NCBI RefSeq assembly: GCF_963678635.1
Contig: NC_087062.1
Coordinates: 79,731,200-79,795,199 of the forward strand
From: Symsagittifera roscoffensis
Lineage: Eukaryota; Xenacoelomorpha; Acoela; Convolutidae
Direction of reading: 5' to 3'
DNA length: 64,000 bases
Shown here: one piece after another, positions 52,863-62,914 of the stretch
How the letters are laid out: every line of letters starts with the position of its first letter
Position numbering within the stretch: position 1 is the stretch's first letter
Notes under the pieces: generated by a model
What the model saw: the letters and a program-made list of their open reading frames with translations, nothing else
Database searches by the model: none
What the model was told of the DNA's origin: nothing
Made by a program: the position numbers and the translations under genes

Positions 52863-54251
52863 ATGAACGGACGACGTTTCTCGAGGTTTATACTTAAAGT
52901 GAAATGCGTCGGAGTTATTTTAGTTCTTCTTTTACTGTTTTGGAAATTTGAAGCAACATTTTGCCTGATTTCGCGGTCATTATCTCATTTGTACGGCAAC
53001 GCTCGAGAATTGGAAAGCTTTATACCCTTGCCGAATGAAAACTTTTCCAATCAAACTTTAATGCCGATAAACACCATGATAACTTTCACCGACTATCGTC
53101 ATATCAGGGAGTCTGCTTATAAACTGATGCCCCCTTATCAATATATCCCAAAAGTTAACCCGAATCGTAAAAGAATCGCACTGATGTTTTATCTGAAACG
53201 ACCCAAGGAGTTCTTGAGCACAACTGCGAAACCCTGGAAGTTTGTCAAATATCAAGACCCTGTGGTGCAGTTTAGGGTTACCGTTTTTGCTTCTTGGAAA
53301 GGCATCTTGGATTACTTTGAATGGACCCGGGATTCTCTTACTGCCCACGTTGTTGACATTCTGACCTTCTGCGAACCTTCAAGTTGCAAATCACTTCCAA
53401 GCTCATGTGTTCCATTACCTCATTATTCATCTCTAAATTATAACCTAAACTCTACCTGTTATTACGAACCTCTTGAACTTAACAATTTGCCAATTGAAGT
53501 GCTGTACAAATTTGGATACCTCGGACACCCGGATATAAAAAATTACTTCAACGTTTACGATTACATCATGATCGCCCAGCCTAATTTTTTTCTGACGCCC
53601 ACGTTTTTCAAATGGGATTTTAAAGATTTTGACTTTAAGTTCGGGTTTGAAAAAATTTCAGATCCGATGACTGTTTCTCAATACTTAATAACAATTGCAG
53701 GAACGATGAGAATGCGTGCGCACCACGTTCCCATTTTACATTCCTGGCTCGGGAGGCCTGAAAAATCATATACTATGGCTATTCACGCTTTTTCACAATT
53801 GCATGAAATGATTAGTAATTTCAGACAACCGGAAGTGGAGATTTCGTTTGACGGCTTTGAGAACATCGGATTTGTGAGCAATCACTTCATTGCGGCTGCT
53901 ACAATCGCTTGGGGTTCTCGGAGGAAAAATGATGATCCCGATAAAAGTCCAAAAAAGCAGGAGAATTTTGTAATTGTGGACCATAAAGTTTCTGATCATA
54001 AAGTTGGAACCGCTAAAGTGTTAAGTTGGTTACAAGAACTGAATGGCGAAATAGAGTTCAAAAAAGCGCATGATGAAGTCAATTCGTGGACGAAGCAACG
54101 ACTATTGAAGAATAAAATTATAGAAAGGTTGAAAGTTAAGTCGATTATTTATGAAGAGAGTTTTTCGGAAATGGAGGTGAAGAAATATGCAGAATTGTCT
54201 CTTCGTGAAGGAATTATTTCGTTTCTACTTGACGTAATGTGCCTTCAGTGA
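52863..54251 (+). CDS. type II membrane protein, glycosyltransferase-like, without evident DxD motif
   Basis: An intronless 462-residue ORF. Residues about 13-31 (VKCVGVILVLLLLFWKF) form a signal anchor with a short basic N-terminus, the Golgi glycosyltransferase topology. The lumenal part has likely N-glycosylation sites (NFSN, NSTC) and several Cys. The central region NYFNVYDYIMIAQPNFFLTPTFFKW resembles, from memory, the conserved 'DY-RTDxDTFLTPAF' region of a glycosyltransferase-like family listed as DUF7164, but the two metal-binding Asp are replaced (AQPNFF). The later MRMRAHHVPILHSWLG could match the family's 'HNIGSTWYG' region. It may therefore be an inactive relative. Length and composition suggest a real gene. 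AATAAA follows 56 bp after the stop. Family assignment is tentative. Confidence 0.6.
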   Translation: MNGRRFSRFILKVKCVGVILVLLLLFWKFEATFCLISRSLSHLYGNARELESFIPLPNENFSNQTLMPINTMITFTDYRHIRESAYKLMPPYQYIPKVNPNRKRIALMFYLKRPKEFLSTTAKPWKFVKYQDPVVQFRVTVFASWKGILDYFEWTRDSLTAHVVDILTFCEPSSCKSLPSSCVPLPHYSSLNYNLNSTCYYEPLELNNLPIEVLYKFGYLGHPDIKNYFNVYDYIMIAQPNFFLTPTFFKWDFKDFDFKFGFEKISDPMTVSQYLITIAGTMRMRAHHVPILHSWLGRPEKSYTMAIHAFSQLHEMISNFRQPEVEISFDGFENIGFVSNHFIAAATIAWGSRRKNDDPDKSPKKQENFVIVDHKVSDHKVGTAKVLSWLQELNGEIEFKKAHDEVNSWTKQRLLKNKIIERLKVKSIIYEESFSEMEVKKYAELSLREGIISFLLDVMCLQ

Positions 54252-54306
54252 ACTTATTCAATGAATCATGCATACAGAAGAAAAAATTGTTCAAACTTCA
54301 GATGTT

Positions 54307-54312
54307 AATAAA
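54307..54312 (+). terminator. AATAAA polyadenylation signal
   Basis: Canonical hexamer 56 bp after the stop codon of the membrane-protein gene. Confidence 0.55.
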
Positions 54313-55240
54313 TTTAAACGTAATAAGCGCGAGCGGTTGATGTGCAGATAGCACTAAAACTTCCGACCACTGTTATCAACTAAACTGTTTCGAAAAAAAA
54401 CTTATTCAAAAAATCATTTATTTTTTTTAAATTTATTTTCAGAATTTTTCAAATTTTGGTTACAGGGAGATTAGGTATGCTGAATTTTCCTTACTAGTTT
54501 AGAACAACCCAATTATGGAAAAAAAGTTGTCTCTTTTCTTGATTAATTCGCTTCTGCTCCCTTTCTACTTGATCGCGTTTCTCGCCGCAATAAATTAGTC
54601 TAAAAAACCATTACTTCGAGTCAGTTTTTTCAGCACAAGACTTTTAAAAGTTTTTAAAGGTATCGATGAAATCACAACGGATACGAATACAAAGTTCCTT
54701 CCCATTTTCAGTGGTAGGCTCAGAAAAGATTTTACTTATAATCAAAACATCTAGATAGTTTAATTAGATTAATAAATTTAAGCTCAGCAATATTGTTGAA
54801 CATCTGTATTATTTCTTCACATAATTAAATTCAGGAGTTAATCTAAATTATATCTTTACTATCGTCAGCAATCTATGAAGTGGTCAGTTTTTCCGTACTA
54901 TTTTTTCTCAGATCCATTTTACAATTTTTGACTTCTACTTACTATTACCCTGTGTTTGATTAAAAAACTGGTTGGCGAGTTTCATGCAGGAAACTAATTG
55001 TGAGTCTAATATCGAGGACAACCCCCCTTCTTGGAAAACCGAAATTTTTAAAATAGATCTGTTTTTTGTTTAAACCGTGTGACTCTTGTCAGTGTTCGTT
55101 GTTGTTGAGGATGTTGCTATGGAGCTGCACGTCCATCACTGACTCATAAACTGTCCAATCAGATTTCAAACTGCTATAGGAGAATTGACTCGGCAGATTG
55201 ACCTAAATGAAAATTGTTTTTTTTATAGAATGAATGTGGC
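54313..55240. other. intergenic stretch
   Basis: No gene or repeat array was recognised. T/A-rich with no notable structure. Confidence 0.4.
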
Positions 55241-55248
55241 ACGTGTCG

Positions 55249-55425
55249 CCCCCCTCAAACATTTCGCCCTTCTTAAACTTAGTAGCGCATTTTGCCACAA
55301 AAATTTCACCCCCCCCCCCCCCCCCCCCCAAGTTTATTATGGGACCTGGGGGTAATTTATCACGGGCGAAAAGCTAGAGGGGTGAAATTTTCTACTAAGT
55401 TTAAGAAGGATCAAAATGTGTGTAC
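55249..55425. mobile_element. foldback with a 21-C loop
   Basis: CTTCTTAAACTTAGTAG (55269) is matched in reverse complement by CTACTAAGTTTAAGAAG (55391), and AAATTTCACCCC (55302) by GGGGTGAAATTT (55379). The loop holds a run of 21 C (55309-55329). Likely a small palindromic MITE whose centre includes the C run. Confidence 0.65.
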
Positions 55426-56138
55426 AGACCATTATATTCTGCAGGACGTCAAAAAAACTTAGTTTTTTTGCCATTTTTTTTTTCGTTTTACGCGAGTTTT
55501 GGTAATAAAATTTAGGAACTCGACCCATGTCGCAGATAAAGTATTTTTCTGATGTTTTTTAAGGAATCTGTGGTCCGCCACGCCAGTTTGTACTAAATCT
55601 ATGAAGGAAGTGCCAGAAATACAGGCTATTTTTATTCCAAAAATTGACAAATGTTTCCTTGTCTTACCATTTTAAACTAGTTTTGAGATATTCGAAAACA
55701 GAGTGAATCACTCAATTTGTAAGAGAACGTGACAAATTACCGTTTAGGCTATCGTGGAATTCTTGCGATATCGGTTTGCTTTGCTCACTTAAATTTAAAA
55801 AAATTTGTCATTTTATAGGATCTGTCAGCTGTAAATAAATCGGACAAAAATCTTTTGGTTGAAGGGGTCTAATTGTTTCAAGAGTTCTACGCAGCCTCAA
55901 GCATCCTAAATTGGCCTCTGTTTTTTTAACAAATTAATTGCTTACCTTCCATTCAATTGTAAGGTTAGAATTGGCTTTCGAAATCAAGTCGCCTAAAGAT
56001 CTCATTCTCGATTGAACGTAGCTTCTAAAAACAAAAGCACGCATTAAAAAATTGCAAATTTTGTCTAGGTTTGTTTTTACTTTATCCTGGTTATCAATAC
56101 AACAATGTTTATTGCTTCATAGTTTGACTATATGCGCC

Positions 56139-56393
56139 AGCGGATTTAGTGGGGCGCGCCGAAAAAAGCACGAGTTTTTGGTCAAAATTTCCAAAAAGTG
56201 CCTAAAAACTTCTTTTTTGGCATGCTTTCAAAATTTGCCTGCTGTGCAGAAAATTTTGTCAAAATAAGGTCTTTATAGTGATTTGGGGAGCTCACAAAAT
56301 CACTTTGATTGGGGCCTTAAAAGAAAGGTCGATAAAATTTCGAAAGTTTTTCGAACATCCCCCCTCGAGAAAATCCTAGATCAGCCCCTGGCG
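56139..56393. mobile_element. hAT-like MITE, copy 1
   Basis: The ends are CCAGCGGATTTAGTGGGG and, inverted, CCAGGGGCTGATCTAGG; terminal CAGGGGCGGATCTAGG-type repeats are typical of hAT-family MITEs. The interior has GTCAAAATAAGGTCTTTATAGTGATTT, shared with the second copy. Non-coding. Clear 8-bp target duplications could not be made out. Confidence 0.6.
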
Positions 56394-56798
56394 ATATGTA
56401 AATCTTTTGATTAAAAACGTCATAAGTCTTCTTAATGTTCCTTCCTTTTATAAAACTTTAAAAAACTTTTAATGGAAGATACTCTTTTTGCTGTAGCCAC
56501 ATTCTTCCTAATTTTCTGATTTCTTATAGTTTTTTAGGGGAGGGGACAACGTTAAAATTTAAAAACTTGAATTTTATTGACTTAAGCAATGCGTTTGATT
56601 GCTCAGATGAACCCTAGTAATACGTACTTAATTTGTTCGTTTTCATGGCATTCGGTGCACGGATTTTCTTCATTGTTGCTCATTTTGCAGCTTGACAGGT
56701 AGTTGTGGAAGAAAGAAGTTCCACTCGATCGAGTGTTCACCGTCATAGAGCTAAAAAAAAAAGGCGGGGCAGTTGCTGTACTCTCCCGAGTTGACTAA

Positions 56799-56940
56799 CA
56801 TCCAGGGGTGGATTTAGGGGGGCGTGGTCAAAATAAGATCTTTGTACTGATTTAGGAGGACAGCAGATCTCAAAAATTATTTTGGTCGACCTAAAAAAAA
56901 AAGAAAAAGGTAGAAAAAATTTCCCCCGAGAAAATCTTAG
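56799..56940. mobile_element. hAT-like MITE, copy 2, interrupted by the Ty3 element
   Basis: Starts CCAGGGGTGGATTTAGG, continues GTCAAAATAAGATCTTTGTACTGATTTAGG and is cut at GAGAAAATCTTAG, exactly where the LTR begins (56941). In copy 1 the corresponding text continues AGATCAGCCCCTGG. The remaining end should lie beyond the other LTR, outside this window. Confidence 0.65.
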
Positions 56941-57750
56941 TGTTAAAAAGTTAGGATAAAACTCGTTGTTGATTAAGATTGGATAACTTAAACTAAGACT
57001 AGTTTAAGAATGTGATTGATTAAGATTCCTACAAGGTAGTTGTAGGCTTTTATCTAAGACTAAATAAAAGACTGTGGTATCTATCTAAAGTAAAGGATGT
57101 TAAAAAGGTTGAATTAGTTTCAGATGATTTGTTGCATATCAAAACATGATAGTGAACAAATTCCAAATCTACCAAAAGCCGTTGCGCTTTTGGCAGGTGT
57201 TTTAAATTAGTATGGTAAAGGTCACCACTAAGTATAGCTCAGAGGTTAAACGGTCAACATTAAATAACACATTTTACATTCCCCGCGAAAATTTATCTAT
57301 AATCTATTACTTTCGCCACACAAAAGAAATGTTTTGGCGCTGGGGTGAATGAGCGAGTAGGCTGGTCAGGGAAGACCCCACAGAAGGGCCCGATGGGCAA
57401 GAAGATAGCACTATAACAAGCACCGTGAACCATAATAGCATCTTCCATAAAAGCGAAAATTTATCTATAACCCATTACTTTCGCCACACAAAAGAATTGT
57501 TTTGGCGCTGGGGTGAATGAGCGGGTAGGCTGGTCAAGGAAGACCCCACAGAAGGGCCCGATGGACAAAAAGGTAGCACTATAATGGATAGGTCGAATAT
57601 TTATCCAGTGGTGACACCCAATGGGTGAGAGAAGGATTTAGCAGAAGTGAAAGCAAGGTTATATGACTCAATTTAAAATTTATAGTGGTACCAGAAATAA
57701 TCCAATTTTAGCGTATTATACCAGCACTAGGAGTTTGTCTTAGCTCTAAA
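56941..57750 (-). repeat. 3' LTR of the Ty3 element (inner edge uncertain)
   Basis: Starts TG at 56941 (CA end on the element strand). The inner edge must lie below 57824, where the last coding frame stops; 57750 is a guess. Because the 5' LTR is cut off after 161 bp, the window cannot fix the length. Confidence 0.6.
57285..57590. repeat. 168-bp tandem duplication inside the 3' LTR region
   Basis: GCGAAAATTTATCTATAA starts at 57285 and again at 57453. Both units continue with TTTCGCCACACAAAAGAA, TTGGCGCTGGGGTGAATGAG, AGAAGGGCCCGATGG and TAGCACTATAA. Duplicated LTR segments often duplicate promoter elements; function here is unknown. Confidence 0.85.
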
Positions 57751-57823
57751 TGCGTTATAGTGTTACGCAGGGTTGGATAGTTTCTGAGAGTTTTAATAGC
57801 AAAGTTACTAGTCTTAAGTACTT

Positions 57824-59194
57824 CTAATTTGCGTCCCGATTTGCAGCTCTGTTAATCGTCCATCTCCTTAGCTCCTCAAGCATCATTGGCCGTCCTAAGA
57901 GTTCTATCGCCGAAATGGTAGAGATAGTGTTCAGCCAGTCCGGATCGAGTACAATTGGTGAAGATGTTGGTTCGGAAGTTTCGGAGGGTAGGCCCGATGG
58001 GTTGAATTGGGTGGTGCAGACCTCAGGACTGAATTTGACCTTCTTGCGTGGAGTATTTTGATTAGCTGTTACAGAAGACTTTGTATCACTCGGATACTCG
58101 AAGCTTTATTCCAGCAAATAAACTGTTGTGGGATGCGATGGTGAGGGTGGTGTCAAGGTTGTCAAGTCCACAACGTCAACTTGATGGCTCTCCATTTCGA
58201 CAGAGATTGCTTCTATCATTGGGTAGGCTGGGGGAGTATTTGCTGAACTAGATGTTTGGTCGTCTGAATTTTCGTCTGTTAAGTCTACTACGCTGGTAAA
58301 CACTCTCTCATCCAGCATCTTTGGGGGCTGTCTATTTCGCATGGGTCTAGTGTTCTGTCGTGTATAGATCTCAGGCAGTTTCTTCGGGGGCGGTGATTTC
58401 ACCGGAGATGACGCTTTCCTCTTGGCTGTACCGGACAGTTTCGGTTTTTTATTGATAGGGTCAGGCTCGACACTCTTCTCGGTCGGTTCCCCTCCAGGAT
58501 TCTCCAAAGGAAACGGCGTTTCTTGGTTCATTTTCTCGGCCTCCTCATGAGTGTCAAGGAAAACCAGCTGCTGGGTCACCTGTGGGTCCCTATCATTGTC
58601 GCCTGAATCCAGATCGATCCGCGGAATCTTATCCATCTCTACTTTCTGTTCGGACTGATCCGTGAATTCTGCCTTAGGGTCTGTTCGGTCTAGAATTGAA
58701 TCTTCCTTTGGTTTTGCAGATTCAAGTGACGTTTTGGTCTTAAGCTCTTTTAACGAAATTAGATCGCTAGCGTTTTCGTCTGAAATGTCTTCATTTGGGT
58801 AATTCGCCGCTCCAAGTTCGTTTTCGCAAATTTTACGGTGGTCGGGTTTGCCCGACGGGCTTGATTCTTGGTCGCTTTCGGGGCCTATTGGAAATCTTGG
58901 TCTTTTCCTCTGTTCTTCTTCCTCTCTAAGAAGAGTCTCTCTGGAGCTATTCATGGCCGTGTTCCGCCTTGCTATATCAAGCTCTTCAAATTTCGACTGA
59001 AGGTTCTTTTTCTTTTGCGTCGCTCTTGAACTTTTAAACCCGACATTTCTTTGCGGTTTCGCAGTCTTCCTCAGTCCCTTTGTTGCGTAGAATTTAACTA
59101 ATTGGTCTCTTTTTCTCGGGCTGGGTTTCTTCTGAGTAGATTGTCTTTTGATAGCTAAATCAGATTTACGTATCCTAGAGTGGGGAGCCAGCAC
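57824..59194 (-). pseudogene. C-terminal Pol extension, with one in-frame stop
   Basis: From 59194 the frame runs 362 codons to a TAA at 58106, then continues in the same frame for another ~93 codons (KKVKFSPEVCTT, LDPDWLNTISTIS) to a TAG at 57824. It is rich in Lys, Glu, Ser and Pro with no transmembrane segment, so it is not an envelope protein. It sits where integrase C-terminal tails lie in Ty3 elements. The internal TAA is probably a single mutation. Confidence 0.6.
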
Positions 59195-60424
59195 TGGTTG
59201 GAACGTATCTCACTGCATTGGAGATATCATCAGAGGATGAGGAGTTCTCGTCTAAGTCTCCGTCTTCTATATCGTCAGGGGCGTCCCAGTCGTGTCTTCG
59301 TTCTCGGCTCATTGGTTTTCTGCCCTTATCTATGCATAACAAAGTTTTGTTCCAATCAAGGTTATTTGAAGAGGGTGACTTGACTAAATCATGCCAGATG
59401 GTGTTTGGGGATCTACCGAAGTGTGCTTCAAAGGGAGAACAGTTAAGCGACTGTTGAGTTACCGTTCTTAGGCATTTTATTATTTTCAATAGTGCATATT
59501 CTAGCGATGGTTTTGGGCGTTCTTGTGCCATAACCAAGAGCCTTTCCTTAATGGTTTTGATTAAGCGCTCAACTAATCCAATGGCTCTATGGTCACCCAC
59601 TGGGCTAAATATCACCTTTATGTTATGTTCGTGGCAAAATTCTCTGACTTCTTTGGAGATAAAACCAGTCTCTTGTAGAGCTATATCCCATGTAGAGCTA
59701 TGTATTTACTAAGGAAGTTTATGATGGATTTTGCCGATGTGCTGGATGTTATTTGAGCAGATGGGAATTTTGAAAATCTATCCACATATACCAATATGTA
59801 TTTTTTTATTCCCCATACTAGAGGTAACGGACCGGCGAAATCTAATTCCATTTCTTGGTTTGGTTCTTTGACCGTTGGGAGTTTCTCTAGGGTATTATGG
59901 TTTGAAAGAGGTTTCAAGTTTTTACCTGCTTTAACGCACTCAATACAGTTTTCGCCGTGGACTTGGATTTCGCGATAAATTTTTGGTCACCAGATGTATT
60001 GAGTTGCCAGACTTTTCATTGCGAACTGGCCTGGGTGACCCTCATGTAACCGGTGGAGCATTGTCGACCTTTGGCATGCTGGGATAACTAGTCGAATTTC
60101 CAGATAAAGACATCCTCCGCTAACGTGTAGGTTATTTAAGTACGATTTATAGTAATTTCCCAATTGTAAAATATCTTGTTTGCGGTCTTCCTCAATTGCT
60201 TTAATTATCTTTTTCAGTACTAGATCTTGTTTTGATAATAAGGACATAAATTTTGAATCAAATATTTCTGGCCAAGAGAAAGGGAATATGTTAACTGTTT
60301 TCTTCTTAATAGGTGATCTTTTTACGGGGTTATCCGACGGGTTACTAGTACTTGGTGTTAAAGTATCCATGTTTTCATTTGTAGAATGTTCTTTCTGTTG
60401 ATTAGGTTCTAATTGTTCAGCCAT
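59175..60424 (-). pseudogene. integrase, broken
   Basis: The frame starting at ATG 60424 carries the HHCC finger His pair (HRLHEGH), ends in TGA after QYIW, and the Cys pair CIEC follows in the next piece. The catalytic core starts MELDFAGPLP (first Asp) in 59681-59917 and resumes at 59615-59175 with GLVERLIKT (the Glu). Between 59616 and 59690 the frame breaks twice and the segment that should hold the second catalytic Asp is missing, with a TGTAGAGCTAT duplication at the break. The integrase is not functional. The protein would insert element cDNA into the chromosome. Confidence 0.85.
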
Positions 60425-60452
60425 ATCTTTCTTTCAGGATGTTAAAATTTGT

Positions 60453-62447
60453 TTAAAAAAAGTCGTTGATTTTGCAGGATGAGTCACAATCTTCCGTACG
60501 CATGTGAGAATTTTGGCACACTGAAATGTTAGAGTAGTTAGCTATAGCTTGGAAAGTTTCAGCGGCGTTAGCTATTCGTTTCTCACGTTCTATTTCTTGG
60601 CAGATCATATGATCTGTCGACTGGCCAATTGTGTTGCAGTAAGTGACGTCATTGGCTAAGAAATGTTGGCAGAATTTGTTTCTTATTTGCGACCACGAAT
60701 TTCTCGGCATCAGATGATCGAAACCTAGGAGTGTACTAATCTGATTTACCCATGCGATAACAAATTTTTCGTCATCAACAGAAACTGTTACGGGTTCACC
60801 CGATGGGTGTCGGGATATATAATCAACGAATCCCATATCTTTACCCGGTAAATTTTCGACACTAAAGTCGAATGGTAGTAATTTGTCCGCCCAACGGATG
60901 AGACGTGATTGAGCCGTTTTAGTATATTTGTCATCTTTCAGTGCTCCTAATAAGGCTTTGTGGTCTGTTAAAATTGAGAATTGTTTGCCCAAAAAATAGT
61001 TTTTAAAATGGTCTAATGCCCACACTAGTCCCAGCAATTCGAGTTCATTGGTGCTGTACTTTAACTCGGCTATGTTCAAAAATCTGCTTGCGAACGCTAC
61101 AGTCTTCCAATTCCCCCGATAGTCTTGTTCGATAGACGCGCCCAATCCTAAATGTGAGGCATCGCATTTCACTCGGGTGTTCAGTTTTACATCGAAATGA
61201 TGGTTCGTTACCGTGTTGCAAATTTCTTTCTTAATTTTTTCAAACGCTTCAGCGTGCACCGTGGACCACTTAAATGGTTTATTTTTCTGTATAAGTTCTC
61301 TAAACAGTGCTGATAAGGACGCTAAATTTGGTATGAACTTGTTGAATTGGTTAATCGATCCCATTAGTGATCTAATATCTTTTATACAATTTGGTTCTTT
61401 CAGATTTCTGATTGCGTCAGATTTGTGTATTAATGGTGTCGTCCCTTTTGCGTCGATTTTAAATCCCAACCAATCTATGTTGTGAGTCAAGAATGTGCAA
61501 TTTTCCCATTTTATGGCTAATCGCTCGTCGTCTAGCTTTTTTAAAACGTTAATAACTAGCTTTTTGTGTTCATCCTCGCTACCTACGGTGGCGATTAAGA
61601 TGTCGTCGAGGTAACAATGGCTATTTGATAACTTTTCCGTCAAACGGTCCATTATGCGTTGAAATTCATTAGGCATATCGCCTAGTCCATAAAATCCGGT
61701 TTTAAAACGGTAGAAACCCGTTACTTCTCCCCCCACGATGTTGAAATTACATTGGTTACTTGCCTTTTTTGAAAGCGGTGTTTGACTATATGCGTACTTT
61801 AGATCAATCGATGAGAACCAAATGTTTCTTTCGTCGTGACCGCTAATCGTATTTGCTACGTTATCAAATAATTCGAATAGGTTCGGCATTTGATATCTAT
61901 TACGAAATATCTGTTTGTTCAATAATTTCGTGTTTAATGCTAACTTAATTGATCCGTCCCTTTTAGCTGTAATTACGATAGGGGAGATGAAACAATCTTC
62001 AGAGCATCTAGACATTTTTTCAACGTGCCCGTCTCTTAGTAGTTCGTCGACACATAATTAGACTTTAGGGAGAAGATGGATCGGAATGCGTTTCCCCTTC
62101 ACCTGTATCGGCTTTATTGGTTCGTTAAAATAAGTATTGACTACGAAGTTCTTTGATCTGCCGGTTCTTTTTATGAGGTCTGAAAAATGTTTTGATATGT
62201 ATATTTTAAACTCACTTTGAGATGGTGTCTCTTGGTTTTGGTCTTGTTTGCTGTCCGATGCAAATCTTATTTGGTTGACGTCTATACCGATGGGTGATCC
62301 TTTCTGAACTTTCCGTGACTTTGACCCGTTGGGTGAAGGTTGTTTCTGGAATACTACTATTCCCAGATTCGGAAAAAAATATCGTTTCCGATGAGGTTTC
62401 TTTCTGCTCCTTCGGTAATGAAGAGTTCTTGATCGCAAGCCTCCCAT
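60453..62447 (-). pseudogene. reverse transcriptase and RNase H, one in-frame stop
   Basis: A single frame from about 62447 to a stop at 60453, interrupted only by a TAA at 62058-62060. RT motifs are SSIDLKYAYSQTPL (motif A Asp), FKTGFYGLGDMPNEFQ, and CYLDD (catalytic YLDD). RNase H follows with KCDASHLGLGASIEQ, ELELLGLVWALDHFK and LTDHKALLGAL, containing the acidic catalytic residues. A C-terminal linker runs to the stop. It copies the element RNA. All active-site residues are intact, so only the stop and the upstream frame break disable it, unless recoded. Confidence 0.9.
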
Positions 62448-62914
62448 CCCTTCGATCGGATTCTCACCCGAACTCTTCCAATAATGTTGATTGTACTCCC
62501 GAAGCCCTGGTATGCTTTCTTTGTTATTTCATCCACAGGTTCTAACTTTAAAAATCTATCTCGTATCTTCAGTTCATGTAGTAGGTCTTTTTTCATGAAT
62601 GAAACTGGGCTTGCTGAGTCAATCTGGATTTCAGTACAGTAAGGGTTGAAATTTCCCAGAGATACCTTCAATGTCTTTTTTAGTTCTAATCCTTCGTGGT
62701 TAAATACAGTTCTCACTCCACGTTCTATCTTGTCTTCTACTGCATTTATTTGGCTATCCGTGTCTACAGCTAGAACTAAAAAATCGTCTAAGTTGACTTC
62801 AAATTCGGGATTTTCCTGCGGGTTGGCCCGGGTATTTTTCGTTTTCCTGGGGTAATTGATTCTGTTCGATAATGTTTGTTTGCGTCCTTGCTGAACTCCT
62901 GCAATGTTTAGCAA
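62357..62914 (-). CDS. aspartic protease domain of the Ty3 element
   Basis: A 185-codon frame carrying IQIDSASPVSFM, the active-site Asp with DSA instead of the common DSG or DTG, and a downstream ILxxhG-like IIGRVRVRIRSKGW and NLIGNDIF, a typical flap/C-terminal hydrophobic Gly motif. It matures Gag and Pol. The frame stops at 62357, a few codons after the slippery run at 62372-62378, where RT lies in the -1 frame. Confidence 0.75.
   Translation of the reverse strand: MLNIAGVQQGRKQTLSNRINYPRKTKNTRANPQENPEFEVNLDDFLVLAVDTDSQINAVEDKIERGVRTVFNHEGLELKKTLKVSLGNFNPYCTEIQIDSASPVSFMKKDLLHELKIRDRFLKLEPVDEITKKAYQGFGSTINIIGRVRVRIRSKGWEACDQELFITEGAERNLIGNDIFFRIWE
62372..62378 (-). promoter_or_regulatory. 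T-TTT-TTC slippery heptamer between protease and RT
   Basis: In the protease frame the bases read ATT TTT TTC, a canonical X-XXY-YYZ site. Slipping back one base leads into the RT frame (next residues PNLGIVVFQ), while the original frame ends with TAG five codons later. Programmed -1 frameshifting is the usual way retroelements express Pol. An indel in the T7 run is the alternative. Confidence 0.5.

Noticed and set aside
57285-57590. CRISPR-like array
   Set aside because: Only two long (168-bp) direct copies without short repeat-spacer structure, in a eukaryotic LTR region.
58106-59194. Envelope gene after integrase, making the element an endogenous retrovirus
   Set aside because: The frame is charged and Ser/Pro-rich, with no signal peptide, transmembrane segment or cysteine pattern; it fits an integrase tail.
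60450-60462. TTTAAAC as a -1 frameshift site at the end of RNase H
   Set aside because: The heptamer is not in the required phase relative to the RT frame, the integrase frame would need a +1 shift, and that frame has a TGA before the integrase ATG.
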